Positions 32,601 to 45,251 of a stretch of DNA of 64,000 bases are shown piece by piece. This stretch comes from Lepiota brunneoincarnata. Taxonomy: Eukaryota; Basidiomycota; Agaricomycetes; Agaricales; Agaricaceae. Positions within the stretch are counted from its first letter, which is position 1. The number at the start of each line of letters is the position of its first letter. The notes below the pieces were generated by a model, which saw only the letters and a program-made list of their open reading frames with translations, ran no database searches and was not told the origin of the DNA. Position numbers and translations under genes: made by a program. Where the stretch lies: contig JAEBUN010000026.1 of assembly GCA_023014365.1 (NCBI GenBank), positions 1 through 64,000 of the forward strand, given 5' to 3'.

Positions 32601-35005
32601 CGGTGAAGGTGTCCGCGCCGATGAACCCCGTGCTGCTTCCTGAATTGAATCTGGTAGAATGATCGTGTCCTTGGAAGCGTCCATTATGGTGCTCCTCGAG
32701 CAGTCGGTATCGAACGTAGACTCCTGGATTACCCCAGAAGGAATATCTTCTTCGTCTTCTACTACGATGTCCCTCCTAACTTCCGCATCCCCACCCGTAC
32801 CCTCAGATTTCCCTTCACCCAATTGGCGGTCCGTCTCCACCCTCTGCCTCAGGGCAGAGGCTATTCCACCTGCCAACGACGTTAAGGCACTCGGAGAAAA
32901 CAATGAGACGGTCGGAGAGCCAATAGTCGTAGATTCATAGGCGGAGTCAGCTGGAGACGTAAGCGGTGTCGCCCATGTTGCATGTAAAAGAGGCGAGCGC
33001 TCTTGTGTGAGGTCAAGGGGCGCAGGCCGTAAAAGGCCGGGTGCCGGTCGGGAGGACTCTTGCTTGGGAGAGGCAGGTCGGGGCTTGATAATGCTTGAAT
33101 GTTCCTGGTCGCTGACTGAAAGACGACTGTAAATCGATGCGTCAGAGTCGACAGAGAGTCTAAAGTCAGCGGGGGCGCGTGTACGAGAGGCCTCGGAGGA
33201 ACGACGGAGAGATTCCCGCGTGAGGAGGTCGAGAAGACCAGGCTGGATGTTGACGTTGGTAGGTGGTTGGGGAAAATGAAGCTCTTGTCTCGATCGACGA
33301 GATTCAGTATCTGGCGGACGACTCTTCGCTTCTATGGGGTTCTGGGAGTTACTCTCCCTCCTCCCATTACTCTTCCCAGACTCTGTACTCTGTCTTGCAC
33401 CGTCGGCCGCCGGCTTTGTTGATATATCGCCCATAGTGGAAACCACAACAGAGTCGATACTGGGCCTAGGGTCGGGCACTGGGGGCGGTGGCTCATAAAC
33501 ATGACCATCCCAGGCATCACGGGACGAGGCTGGGGTCACTTTGCTTGAACTGGCTGACACCCTGGAACTCATGGATAATCTTCCCGCCCGGCTCGTATAC
33601 GCGCTAGCCATCGAGGCGCGCGAGTATCGATAGTCGTCATAAATATCACCAGCACCCTCCCAAGAACTGGAGGATGCTAAGGAAGGTCGCCGGGAGGAGG
33701 CTGAGAAGTGAGAGTGATGTGCAGGGGGAGAGAGAGAGGTTGGTGATGTCGGTGAACCTGGGGATGGCGAACGAAGTGGAAAGGAATGTTTTTGTTGGTG
33801 ATGCCCCTGAGGGGCGATGAGATCCTGGCCAACGCTAAGGGAGGGAGTAGGATGGTGGTTTGGTTGACTGGATGGAATCTGTCGTTCGTCGATGGGTTCA
33901 TCATACAACAAGCCTTCAACAGTACTCGCGTCATCATGTTGGATGCTTGCACGCTCGATCATAGAATCGTCATCCGAGTCCGTTTCGTGGGCAAGATTCT
34001 GCAGCAGAGACAAACCGATGCCCACCTCTCCATCCGAATCCGCATCTTCAGCTGGGGGCTTGGAGTGATTAGAATACGAAGTCTCGGGCATAGCCGAGTG
34101 GATGGGGGGCTGAGTTTCTAAATGTTGTTCCTGAGCAGCAGCAAAGGATGATTGATGAAAGGAGGGAGACGTGGGAGATTTTTTTATGATTTGAAGGGGA
34201 GGAACGACGTGAGGTGATGCGGGTGGACTGCTCACGAGACTATTGCGAGGCAAAATATGGGGCGCAGAAGATAGGCGTGGTGAGTTGTTGAGGGAACGGC
34301 CAGAATCCGACCCACGAGAACTCCTTGGAGCCCTGTCGAGCGCCCGAGGGGGAGTTGCGACCATATGCTCAGATGGGGTAGAGGAGGCCGAGAAGGATAT
34401 AGAGGGGAGACTGAGACCCTCGTCATCAGTAGAGGACACATGGCCAGTCGCAGGTTGGAGGGGCGAGCGCGTGAGTGACACGGAACGACTGAGATCCTTA
34501 TGATTCAGCGAGTTGGAACGGGATGGCGAGGGGGTCTGTTGAACAATATTCGGACTGGGTGATTTTGTAGCAGAGACGGAAGATCGTTTGGTCATGACCG
34601 GCCGCTTGAGTTTGCCATGGAAGCGGACATCCTTGCCGCGGAAACGACCAATTACATCTTCACAAGAACCCTGTGAATGGTCAGAGCGTGTCATTGGGAG
34701 AGTGTGAGAAGGAAGTTACCAGGTAGAGATCCCCTGACTCTGGTATGTGCATTAACACGATGATTTCATCGTCCTGTATGGGTAGTGAGTGAGGCGCCTG
34801 CGCAGTTGAGGAGTAGGAGACGTACCTTGAGAAACATGAGCTCTTCTGAGCTCTGTGCGACGCAGTCGCATGTTGCAGTGCATTTTCCGATGCCACCCTT
34901 TGCAGCAAAACGTGTCCAGCGAGCGAGCTGGGCAGCGTCCATGTCGAGCCAAGCACAGAACGAAACATAGGAACGAGCATCCACGCTGGTGACATACAAA
35001 CGCAA
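29673..35005 (-). CDS. SH3-TBC domain protein (Rab-GAP-like) lacking both catalytic fingers
   Basis: A large minus-strand gene. Exon 1 (to 34826), exon 2 (34773-34720) and exon 3 (from 34670) assemble an N-terminal SH3 fold: CVAQSSEELMFLK, DDEIIVLMHIPESGDLYL, then CEDVIGRFRGKDVRF. About 1,200 Ser/Pro-rich, probably disordered residues follow. The C-terminal TBC domain shows LLHEGVPSSVRYLVWSHL, PGVYGQL, NVIEGDMQVCF, LSLLQAYLTMVP, then after an intron GLTLIAGQLLLLAPEEDAFW and later APWLSSLFVRTLPPEYISRVW. TBC domains accelerate GTP hydrolysis on Rab GTPases using an Arg finger (IxxDxxR) and a Gln finger (YxQ). Here these read IEGDMQV and YATG, so both are absent. The protein ends with a Lys/Arg-rich helix at 29673. 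The proposed start lies only 12 bp from the preceding gene's stop, so it may be a few codons off. Confidence 0.8.
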
Positions 35006-35016
35006 ACACGGTTAAT

Positions 35017-36174
35017 CTACATCAAGATCCCTCCTAACTTTGTACGTGATCTGTCCAGAATTCGGCGGTACGACTCCAGGTCCTCCTCTCTGCCCAGCTG
35101 CAAGGCCAGCTCAATACACTTTTCTACACGCACACCTTCAATCAAGCACATAAGCAACGCACGGGCCTTGTCGCCCTCCACTGCCTCCATCTCCATCGTC
35201 GACGGGTGGTCCCTGTTCGTGTTGAACACCAGTACATCCAATACATGCAGTGTGTTTCCCGACACCGTCTGCTCCTCAGATACTCCGACCAATTGGAAGA
35301 ATGGGCCTCGCAGCACTACTTCTCGCTCTTCTGGGAACTCGGATAGGTTGCTGATATCAACCGCGCAGATCGGCGTTACTACACTCGATGGAAATCGCGA
35401 CGAGTACATCGCCAACGCGTCGTCACCGAGACCAGCTACATGGACACGCAGCAGAACCTGGTTATACGTCGGGTCCGGGTTTTTCGACGTGACTCGCTCT
35501 GCAAAGTCAACTGCCATCTGTCTTTCCACCGTACAGGACATGAACGCTAATGGTACGCTCCAGTACCTCTCTTCCACTGGTTTTTCCATCAGATTGATGA
35601 AATCATCCAGATTCGGCCGCGAGAGCGACATCCCACGGTAGACTATCCCCGTGTAGCCCATATTGGCCCGGGTGGCTGGTAGATAGGTGTAGTTGAACAA
35701 TTCGATCGTCAGCAACTCCACCAAAAAGACTGCGGCACGGAGCCGTAGGTCCTCTTCCACAAGTGAGTCCGTTCTGAATGCTCCATTCAGAACAGAAAAA
35801 ATGCTCTCATACCCCTCTTCCGATGTATACAGCTTCAAGAACCCGAAATCATCCTCGACGTCATTGGGCTCGGCTCGATCTGCCCATTCCCTTCGACCTC
35901 TCGATTCCAGCAACGCGAATCTTTCGCCCATATCTGCCCTCTGTTTGGTCGTCGAACTATTCTCCACGAAGGATTGCTTTAGCTCGTTCATGAATGTATC
36001 ATAGTCCTCCCAGTGTGTTCGGATCCACGTAATCGTATCTCGAATACGAGTCATTCGTTTCGACACATCTGCTCCATTGAAAAATGATCGCACGGATGCG
36101 TCCTGGGTACTGAAACGAGAGAAGCTCTCCAAATGGCTCCAATCACTGAATCTTGACGGTGCCGTCGTGGCCAT
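35017..36174 (-). CDS. ADP-ribosyltransferase-fold protein (R-S-E type)
   Basis: A single-exon gene of 385 residues. The N-terminal half is helical and charged. The C-terminal half carries the three-part signature of arginine-specific mono-ADP-ribosyltransferases in order: GIVYRGMSL with the NAD-binding Arg, AFMSCTVERQMAVDFA in the STS position (here SCT), and FPEEREVVLRGPFF with an ExE pair before a hydrophobic strand. Such enzymes move ADP-ribose from NAD to protein arginines. In fungi the target and role of lineage-specific members are usually unknown. No signal peptide is visible, so it probably acts inside the cell. It is divergent to the two-domain gene at 36721 with a shared 546-bp interval. 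Confidence in the fold is good; target specificity is inference. Confidence 0.65.
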   Translation of the reverse strand: MATTAPSRFSDWSHLESFSRFSTQDASVRSFFNGADVSKRMTRIRDTITWIRTHWEDYDTFMNELKQSFVENSSTTKQRADMGERFALLESRGRREWADRAEPNDVEDDFGFLKLYTSEEGYESIFSVLNGAFRTDSLVEEDLRLRAAVFLVELLTIELFNYTYLPATRANMGYTGIVYRGMSLSRPNLDDFINLMEKPVEERYWSVPLAFMSCTVERQMAVDFAERVTSKNPDPTYNQVLLRVHVAGLGDDALAMYSSRFPSSVVTPICAVDISNLSEFPEEREVVLRGPFFQLVGVSEEQTVSGNTLHVLDVLVFNTNRDHPSTMEMEAVEGDKARALLMCLIEGVRVEKCIELALQLGREEDLESYRRILDRSRTKLGGILM

Positions 36175-36720
36175 CTCGCCCGTCCAAGACGACTACCCCG
36201 AAACGCCACGTCAAATGCCGCAAATACTTCATAAGCTCAGCCTACCTGACAGCGCAAAAGTCAAGGATATCGATGAGAGATCAAAGCAGTGTTGATAGAT
36301 CGTCTCAAACCAGCATCCTCAGTCGTGCCTGTAAGGCAATTACCGTGATCGAAGCGCCGACGGCTTTTCCCTTGCTAAGATACCACGTGCGCCCCTCTGG
36401 CACAGCACAACAGCCAAGTCATGGCAGAAAATGATCCCCGCGCTGGTCTTCGGGGCTGACCCCGCAGGTGATCAGCATCAAGGCAATGCCGTCAATGTTT
36501 CCAGGACCCACAGCCCGGGCGCTTTCCAGGAAACACACTTATAGCTCACCGCGAGCAACGGCGACAGTACCTCTTCAAACAACTTTTTGCCAATGAGGTA
36601 AGTCGCATCACATTGAGTCGTTCTTCTCTAATCCATCTCACCATCTCCTTCAGCCAGATCAACCCTCAGTCACTCCTCCGCCGTGATTCACTCTCACTCC
36701 TCTCTTTCCTTACATATACC

Positions 36721-38091
36721 ATGCCCGTTGAACCCATCGCTATCCTCACAACCATCCTCGCCACCGCCAATGCCGTGCATTCATGGCTCAAAGACAAAGA
36801 CCGCAAACAGACCATCATCGAGGACCTGACAAAGGTAATGCAAACCCTCTGCGAGATCCTCCAGCCATTCCAACAACCCAACGGACGAAGACTCGACAAA
36901 ACCGTCGTCTCAATCCTGCTGGACATCGCTGAAGTGCTCTCGTCGACAAAGGAGCACCTGGCGCTGTGGCAGGCCAAGACCACAAGCTTGATCTCGGTGC
37001 TGGGGTTCCTGGCCCCTGGAAAAGTTGTCGAGTTCCTGAGGGACGATCAGGCGAGGTTGAAGGAGCGAATAACCTTGCTTGTATTGGCACTACAAGTAGC
37101 CGCCATGCCAGAAGTGGATACAGCCATCGAGGCGCTCGGAGAAGATGCGAAAGTTACCGAGAGCCCAGCGGATTACTTGGAAGGCGTGACAAATCCTGAT
37201 GTTCAAGAGTTCTGGAAGCGCAAGTTCAGCCAGGTGAGTAGTCCTGCATCCTCTAGTTCTATGCTGATCACTATCATTACAGGATATCTTCGTTTTCGAC
37301 TCCGGAATACCGGCCGCCATCAGTCAATGGATCCAGCAGGACCTCGACGAACAGTTTGGAAATGCCCTCATTCGAGCGATTGACCCGAAAGATATTGGTG
37401 TCACAACACCAAAAAGTCTAGCCAAGTTTACAGGGGATAGGACTATTGCAGAGGCAGTGAAGGACCTCAGAGATACCATCACTAGTCTGTTCCATTCTCT
37501 CCGCCGGGGAAGCACCGCTGACCATCCATCATAGCCCGGAATAGTCGACATTCGGGCGCTAACGCGACAGCGAATGTTAATCAAACTCCCTTGCTTGTCT
37601 GGATAGATGATAACCCGCGAAACAACATGATGGAGGTCATGACAGCTAAACGACTTGGCATCTCCGTTATACAAATACCGTCAACCGCGGTTGCAAGGGT
37701 ATGGATAGAAGAGAACGACGGTGACTTTGCCCCCTATCCCCCCGCACGTGCTCGATTATTCACATACTCTTCAATAGCTTACCTCAAGCAGCTGGAAAGC
37801 ATGAACAAACTTCGGTTCATCACCGACAATGCCCGATGGGAGAGGGATGATCGTAAAGGGGAATTCATGAATTTGACCGCAGGCCAGTGGACCCTACGGT
37901 TTCTACGGTCACATGGTTTTTCCTCCCCCGTGCTCGTCTACTGTGGCCGCAGCATTACAGTGACAGAATATGTGCTGAGTTTCAGCCGTGCAGGATCCAC
38001 AGTCAGCGGCAAAGTCTGTCTCGAGTTCATCTCAGAGCTTGTGACTGGCACCGAAGGATGTAGTTGGCAAGGTTTTGCCAGGACAATCTGA
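36721..38091 (+). CDS. Helical-bundle plus alpha/beta two-domain protein (possible cell-death or NLR-accessory type)
   Basis: Three exons: 36721-37233, 37283-37484 and 37571-38091, about 411 residues. The first junction is a GTGAGT intron. The second, GTCTGT to CTAACGCGACAG, skips an apparent stop and restores the frame exactly. Residues 1-170 are predicted helices (LTKVMQTLCEILQPFQQ, LLDIAEVLSSTKEHLALW, ERITLLVLALQVA), like HeLo-like or MLKL-type four-helix bundles of fungal death proteins. The C-terminal 170 residues form an alternating beta-alpha pattern starting PLLVWIDDNPRNN, with KLRFITDNARWE and SSPVLVYCGRSITVTEYV, reminiscent of receiver or TIR-like folds. There is no nucleotide-binding domain. 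The pairing is suggestive but both fold calls are inference. It is divergent to the ADP-ribosyltransferase gene. Confidence 0.55.
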
Positions 38092-38378
38092 GTTTCATTA
38101 GTTCTCCGCCTGTATATTTACTCGCCTCGGAGCCAATGGGAATATACTGAACCCAGAGCTGAAGGCTCAGGCGCGAACAGGATAGTTGCATGAAGAACGA
38201 TAGATAACACAATCAAACGCCCAGAAAACTGCAATCCTTTGACAAGGTCGCGCCGATGTAAGAGTCCCCGGGGAATGACCTTCGCCTCAATACCAATGCC
38301 TATAGGTTCACTGGCGACAGAAAGGAATTTTCTTGTCATAACTGTGACAACTAGAAGACCAAAAACATTATTTAGCAC

Positions 38379-40056
38379 TCAGTTAATCGAGCTCCACTCG
38401 TCCACTCTTGTCGTTTTCGGACACCCGGGAGCGGGAGGAGACGAAAACTGCGTCTCCACGAATACTTTCTCAACGCCAGCCTGTCGCTTATCGAACGCAT
38501 GATACAACTTGACCATATCCTCCAGCGGCACACGATGCGTCACAATCCTAAGGCCTATCAGATACTAGTGGCAGCTGCCAGAAACATGTGACTCACATCG
38601 TCGGGTCAAATTTGCCTGTCATTATGTAGTCATTCAAGATTTCTTTCCAGTACTTGTGCACCGGGGACTGTCCGTTGCCAATGAGCCTGTAATGTGTGTC
38701 AGATCAGTTTTACGAAGAATCCCAGCCGACCCTACCTGATGCCCTTCTCCATCAAGGCACCCAGATTAACCCCGTTCGCTAGACCTACATAATCACCGAT
38801 TATCCCACATCGTCCCATTTTGCGAACAGAGATGAGCATCTCATTCAGAGTCTCCGGAACATCGGTCTCCATCATCAACGCCTTCTGGATTTTGTGCGTC
38901 CATGATTTGGGCTCGCGGAAAGTGGCTAACCGCTTTTTAACAAACAGCAATACTAAGCTTGGGTTGTGACACGACGTACCGCAATCGAGCGCTACATCTA
39001 GGCCTTCTGGAACCAGTTCATAAATCCGCTTTGGAACGTCCTTATGCTCCGAGAAGTTGATCGTTTCTGCTCCCACTTTGTTCTTCACGTACGCGAGTCG
39101 TTCGGGAATGGCATCGATCCCAATAACGCGAGAAGCTCCTTTCAATTTCGCCCACTTCGCGGCGTAGATGCCAATTGGACCCAGACCCTGCAGAACGTGG
39201 TCAGGCGAGGGACTTGGCATGAATTTGCATTCCAAGTCTCACCCAGATTCCAACAATATCACCTGGCAAAACGCCAGTATCAACCACTGCGTGATAGCTC
39301 GTCGGCAGGACGTCAGACAAATACAGTGCCCTTTCGTCGGAAACGCTATCGGGGACAGGCAATAAATTGATATTGCCCTTAGGCACTCGCACGTATTCGG
39401 CCTGGCCACCAGGGAACCCTCCTGTAAAATGAGAGTATCCGAAAATTCCAGCATCGCGTTGGCCGTAAAGTTTTTGTTGCAAACTGCTCTTTTTGTTAGC
39501 CACCATACACATCACCTGATTCAATCCGCATACGAAGAATTATTAGTATTTTCGCAGAATGAGCTAAGCTTCTCCTTGCAGTATCGGCAATTGCCACAGG
39601 CCATGTGGAACGATGCGACCACTCGTTGACCTGGGCTTAGATTCGTCACGTCGGGCCCAACTTTGTCCACAATGCCCATGAACTATATATAATTCATCAA
39701 GACCTGCTCCGACCCTGGGTGCTGCTGACCCACCTCGTGTCCGAGAATATCACCCTTTTGCATAGTCATAATCTCTCCGTGATATCTAGATGCCCCGTCC
39801 AAGTCAGAACAGCCAGTGCCGCCAACTAAAAACAAAACAAGGCATACAAATGCAGATCCGAACCGCATATTGTCGTTCCAGTGACCCTCACAATCACATC
39901 CTCTGGTTCCGTGATATCAGGAATTGGAGCATCGATCATACGCACGTCCTCCTTGCCAAACCACGCGAGGGCACGCATAGTTTTCCCATCGGCGCGGTGC
40001 GCATACTCAGGATGGACGGCCGTTTCGACGGGGCCGAGATACTGTCTTGAGGTCAA
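38379..40056 (-). CDS. Zinc-dependent alcohol dehydrogenase, glutathione-independent formaldehyde dehydrogenase-like
   Basis: A multi-exon medium-chain dehydrogenase. The start at 40056 gives [20 protein letters not shown], then [26 protein letters not shown] carries the catalytic zinc Cys. Splicing from CAT TT to A TAT CAC gives [17 protein letters not shown] with zinc-binding His-Glu. [17 protein letters not shown] holds the structural-zinc cysteines. [19 protein letters not shown] is typical of the formaldehyde dehydrogenase branch. [20 protein letters not shown] is the NAD-binding Rossmann glycine motif. The protein ends DEWSSIN. It oxidises aldehydes or alcohols with NAD in the cytosol. 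Intact as far as I can read, it is the one ordinary metabolic gene inside the island of unusual genes. Confidence 0.85.
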
Positions 40057-40638
40057 CCGTGAACTGGTTAAGTTTCGTGAAGGGAGCGTACGTTTTGAGC
40101 TACGTTGGCTGCTGCTTGCATTGTTGGATGTCTGGGCTAAATCCAGCCCAGAACACGTTTATATTGTCTTGCTCATGTGCGGTGGAGGGCATGATGTCAT
40201 GGATTATCTGTGTGGAGGACTCCCGCCCCGCCGTGGAACATATGGAGTCATGGCGTGTGATGCGCGTTTTGAGATATGACCACTCTTGTGCTGCCGGAAG
40301 AGAGGAATGTTATGCCACTCTGGAAGGCGAATTGCCTACGCTGTGTAGCTCTCAGTCAACCTGGCATGTGGTCCCTCGCCTTGCGGTTACAAGCGACTGA
40401 GACTTAGATATTTCTATCCCTCATGTAGTCTATGTAACATCCGATCTTCACCCAACGCTGGACTCGGTCTGTAAAATCCAAGGTGGTGTCACATAGTTAT
40501 TGTACCATCGATTCACTCTTCCTCGAGAACATAATCCCAAGCCACAATACTTTCCCTGCCCAACGAATACAAAAAGTAGATATTACTCAATATTTAACCA
40601 TGTACCATACTTCAACAAATAACATACCACGAACCCGT

Positions 40639-43600
40639 TCAAACCCCAAAATGAACGTACGGTACCCATGTCAGGAGCGCATCCTCCGTATCTCCGAGTC
40701 TCTCTCTTATCTTTCGCGTACTCCGGTCAAGCGCATGAGCGGCAAGGGAACCAACAAGACGTCTCTGGCCTGTCCCTCCTAATGACCTTCCCAAAACTTC
40801 TCCGTAGAAGTTTTTCGCTATTTCGGGTCCATATTGGTCCTTGATGGACCACATGGTCGCCACGACACCTCGATATCCAGCAGCCAACATCCCAGCAGCA
40901 AGATGAACCGCCTCATCTGAGAGTTTCTCATCTCCCGTGCTCGTCTGGCATGCAGATAGAAACGCATGCTCAGCATTCGGTATTTTTTGCTTGATCATAT
41001 CGAGCAGCTCCAGTCGTCCGTCATGAAGGAGTACTCCACTCTTCAGAGGCTCTTCCTGGTCCTGAACCGCATGGCATGCAAAGTGCACCCAATCATGCTT
41101 TCTCATCTCCTCAGTGGTCCTCCCGGTCGTTGCGGCAGCATCCTCCAGAATCAATGATTCCACATTTTCCCCTCCTATCATGTCCCTCAGCATATGGGTT
41201 TCTGTTCTTGCAGCGGGGATGGGATACTGGCCCGGTGTGGATGGCTGGCTGATCAACAACAAGCCACTGGGTGATCGGTCAGTCACAGGCGTCACTTTGA
41301 GCTTGGCGAGAAGTGTGTTAACAGTCGGAATGTAAGAGGAAACGACAAAGTCCGAAACACAAGGACCCGCATGCGTTCTCTCCTCGCTGTATATCCCAGC
41401 AGCATGAATTGGAAGGAATGCAAGTGGGCCTGTGGGACACCACCAAATGCGAGGGCGTTGCAAGTTCGGAATCTGGATCAGAGCATTAGATTATTCATTA
41501 TTGAGCATATGATACATAAAACATACCGAATAGCCCAGAGCATCCAATATCGGTTTGGTTACATGCTCCCAGAGTTCGCGGAGAACCTTGTGTACGATGC
41601 ATCCTTTGGGTAACGGAGCCTGGCGAGCAGCGCGATCGGCTTCTCGCATGCGAGCACCACTTTGCCCCAGATAATTGCGGAAGCCATTACGTAGGGCTAA
41701 TGCTCGCCGTAAGCTGAAGCTCTTGAGCGGGATGTGAAGTGGCTCGTCAACGCCGTAAATGAGAGCTAGAGCGTCACACCGGCTCTCGTGTATGTTGAAA
41801 ATGACTACGGGACCGTTGTGGGGTAAGCCGGAGAGGAGCTTCAGAGCCGTGGGCGGTTGAAGAAAGTAATTAAATCCTGGAAGCATACGAATCTGTTCTA
41901 GGATTTCTATCCATTCCTTAGCAAGTTCAGCGTGTCTCTGTGCTTCGCGTTGTGTCGCAATCATCTGCAACATGGTTGCCTCGGAAAAAATGTTGGACTT
42001 CTCTTGACGGGATCCAGATGTCTCTAGGCCTTGTGACACATATAAAAAGCGGTCAGCAAGGTCTGGGTTATATACGTGCAGAGTGTCAATAGGGGTGCGG
42101 AGCTGACTGATTTGATTCCACACAAAGCAGCGGCCTTGTTCGAGCCAAGCCAGAGCGATTTCAATTTCTCCACGGTCAATTGCAGCGGCTGTTGCGATGG
42201 TCGTTAGATCGGACCTTTCCATCAGGCTCGCATGCCGTCTGGAAATCGTTAGTTCCAGGCCAGCAACCTGGGAAAGTAGCCCAATGGCAATGCCAAATGC
42301 ATGTAATGTATCTGGGTGATCCAATTGGTGTGATAACATGGCCCACAGTCTTGCAGCAAAGAAGCGATCTGATGGATGTCCAGAAGCCCGAGTAGCAGAT
42401 AAATGAAGCATATCCATCACTCGCTCAACATCTTCTGGGTTTTTCGTGTGCTGATGGTGCATGTGCCACGAGTTTCCGAGGTCACTGAACCATGAGGATA
42501 GGTTGGCGTGACCCTCCGGGGCGAGTTGGATGGCCTTTTCAAAAGCGGAGATTGCACTTCTGATATCCGATAGGTCTCCCGTGGATTCAAAGCGGCTTCG
42601 GTATGAATTTCCGAGGTTATTAAGCCGCGAGGCGAGGTGGACATCCCCCTCTGTACTGAGCCGTACAGCTTTCTGATGAGTGGATATTGCAATTTCGATA
42701 TCTGCAATGTCTCCCGTGCATTTGAAGCGAGCTCGAAATGAATTTCCGAGGTTGGTGAGCCGTGAGAGTAGGGCAGCATGCCCATCTGGAGTGAGCGTGA
42801 CAGCCCTGAGATGAGTAGATACTGCTTTTTCGATTTCTGTAACATCCCTTGTATGTTTGAAGCTACTGTGGAACAAGATTCCGAGGTGGCTGAGGTATGA
42901 AGGCAGGTCCGCGTGGCCCTCAGGGGTGAGTGTGACAGCTTTCTGGAAACTAGATCTTGCGCTTTCCATGTCAGCGAGGCTCCCGGTATATTCGAAACGA
43001 CCGTAGAACGAGACTCCGAGCTGAGTGAGCCATGCGGGCAGGTTAGCATGGCCTTCCCGGGTGAGCTGGACAGCCCTCTGGTGATTGGATATAGCGCTTT
43101 CGATGTCTGCAAGGTCTCCTTTATATTCGAACCGACTCCCAAATGAGACTGCCAGATTGTTAAGCTTTGTGGGAAGGTCGGGATGGTCCTCTGGCGTAAG
43201 CAAGATGGCCTTGTTATGACTAGATATTGCGCTTTCAATGTCAGCAAGATCTCCTGTGTGTTCGAAGCGGTTTTGGAACGAGACCCCGAGGTTGGTGAGC
43301 CACAAGGATCGGCGTGCATGGCCGTGAGGACCGAGCTGAACAGCCTTCCGGTGATTGGATATTGCGTTCGTGATATCCGCGAGGTCTCCCGTACGCCTGA
43401 AACGATTCTGGAACGCGTTTCCGAGGCTGCTGAGCCGTAAAGGTAGGTCAGCATGTCCCTCTGGAGTGAGTCGGACAGCCCGCTGATGATTGGATATTGC
43501 GCTTTCAGCATCTGCGAGATCTCCTAAGCGATCGAAACGACCTCGGAATGAATTTCCGAGGTTACTGAGCTGTGCACACAGGTCCGCATGCCCTTCTGGA

Positions 43601-45251
43601 GTGAGCTGTAGGGCCTTCTGGTGATTCAATATCGCACTTTCGATGTCTGCAACGTCTCCTGTGCGTTCGAAACGAGCTCGGAACGAGACTGCGAGATTAT
43701 TGAGCTCTGTCCGCAGGTGGACATTATCTTCTGGAGTGAGCCTAATGGCTTTCTGGTGGTTCGATATTGCGTAGTCAAGGTCCACAATATCTCCCACACG
43801 CTCAAAGCGACTGTAGAACGAGTTTCCGAGGTTACTGAGTCGCGAAGGTAGGTCGACATGGCCTTCTGGAATGAGCTCGACAGCCCTCTGGAGGTGGGAT
43901 ATCGCATTTTCAATATCTCCGAGATTCCCCGTATGCTCGAAGCGACTTGCAAATGAGATCGCTAAATTATTCAGGAATGTGTGCAGGTTGTCATCGCCCT
44001 CTGGAGTGAGTCGGACTGCCTTTTGGTGATTGGATAGTGCCCTATCTATATCCGTTAGATCTCCTGTGCGCTCGAAACGACCGCGGAACGAGATTCCAAG
44101 GTTATTGAGCCGTGAGGCCAGATTGACATGATCCTCAGGGACGAGGGCAATGACGGTTTCCATCATATGTATAGCTTGATCGACATTGACCACATCTCCA
44201 GACCATTCGAATCGCCTCAATAGTGCTATTGCATTATCCCAAGCAAATTCCGCATAGTTTTCGTGGTCAGAGGGTGTCAGCTGAACGGCCAGCTCATAAA
44301 CCATGATCGCTCTATCGATATCATCTACGCTCTTGGATTCCTCGAATCGTTCACCGAACCAGTCTCCGTAAGCATTAAGGAGTTCTGGTTGCTCGGAGAA
44401 GAGGTCAAGTATGGCCGAGAATATGTCTGTGTTCCCTCGCCCCAGCTCCAGAAATGATTCCAAACTTGGGGCGGGACACTGTGATACCTCTGTGCTGCGG
44501 TATGGAGATAGAATTTCCTATTAAAGACTGAGGGCGTACCAACAGTGAACGTCATTTTAAGCGTTGGACAGTCCTCTCGTGTATCAAAGCTTGTATTCAA
44601 GCCCGACCTCTGCAGCCGACGATATCAATTCATTCATTAAAGCTTGATACACAAATTGAAAGTGAACCTACCATCATCTAACACCGTAAATATCCCCAGT
44701 TCTGCAGTCGGTAACATGACACGGCCCAAGTCACCAACTTCTGTTTGCACAATAAACACAAGTTCGTCTACATCAAGCTGTCTTCATTATTGGCTATCAA
44801 TTCAAGGCTTGCTTAACAAACGGTCATACTATTACTCACAGAGGGACACTGCCATCATACTCCCATGCAGTAGGAGAAACCCTTTTCAGGGCCACCGGCC
44901 CTCGATCACCTTCTGTGAGCCCAAGAATTACAAGCGTCAAACCATCCAAGGCTGTGTGGGTAGAGTCCTTTGGTGTGCACTGGATGACAATATCTACGAT
45001 ATGATGAGAGGATGGTACGAAGCGTAGAAAAGAACCATGCCTTTCAAGGCCGCTTTCATGCCATCGGTCGATAGCTGCTCATGATTCGATGATCCGGAGG
45101 TCACAGTCAGCGGTTGGTAGATAGGCTGGGACAAGCTACTCGGGATGGGGTTGTGCGTTCCTTCGGCCGATCTAGGTTCCCCTCTGTCGTCCATTGACTC
45201 TGTGTCAATAATATTTCCTGCGGCGCGAATCAGGTCCTTGGGAGGGGTCAA
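40639..45251 (-). CDS. TPR-CHAT protease with C2-like N-terminus
   Basis: The proposed start at 45251 joins small exons encoding a beta-rich, C2-like segment (HIVDIVIQCTPKDS, LDGLTLVILGL, DVDELVFIVQTEVGDLG). Introns were placed by frame, the last running from GTACGC (44539-ish) to 44492. The main exon (41527-44490) has 15 tandem units of about 46 residues (LADIESAISNHQKAV...GHADLPSRLSNLG), a TPR-like superhelix with high DNA identity between units. After a 54-nt intron, the last exon gives a CHAT domain with the caspase-like dyad: His in WVHFACHAVQD and Cys in HAFLSACQTSTGD. TPR-CHAT proteins are caspase-like peptidases, regulated by partner recognition through the TPRs in the bacterial systems studied. 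Fungal members are suspected in cell-death or non-self responses. Catalytic residues are intact. Confidence 0.82.

Noticed and set aside
42417..43511. 364-residue minus-strand frame inside the TPR region
   Set aside because: Shadow frame of the TPR-CHAT gene; repeat identity keeps the alternative frame open.
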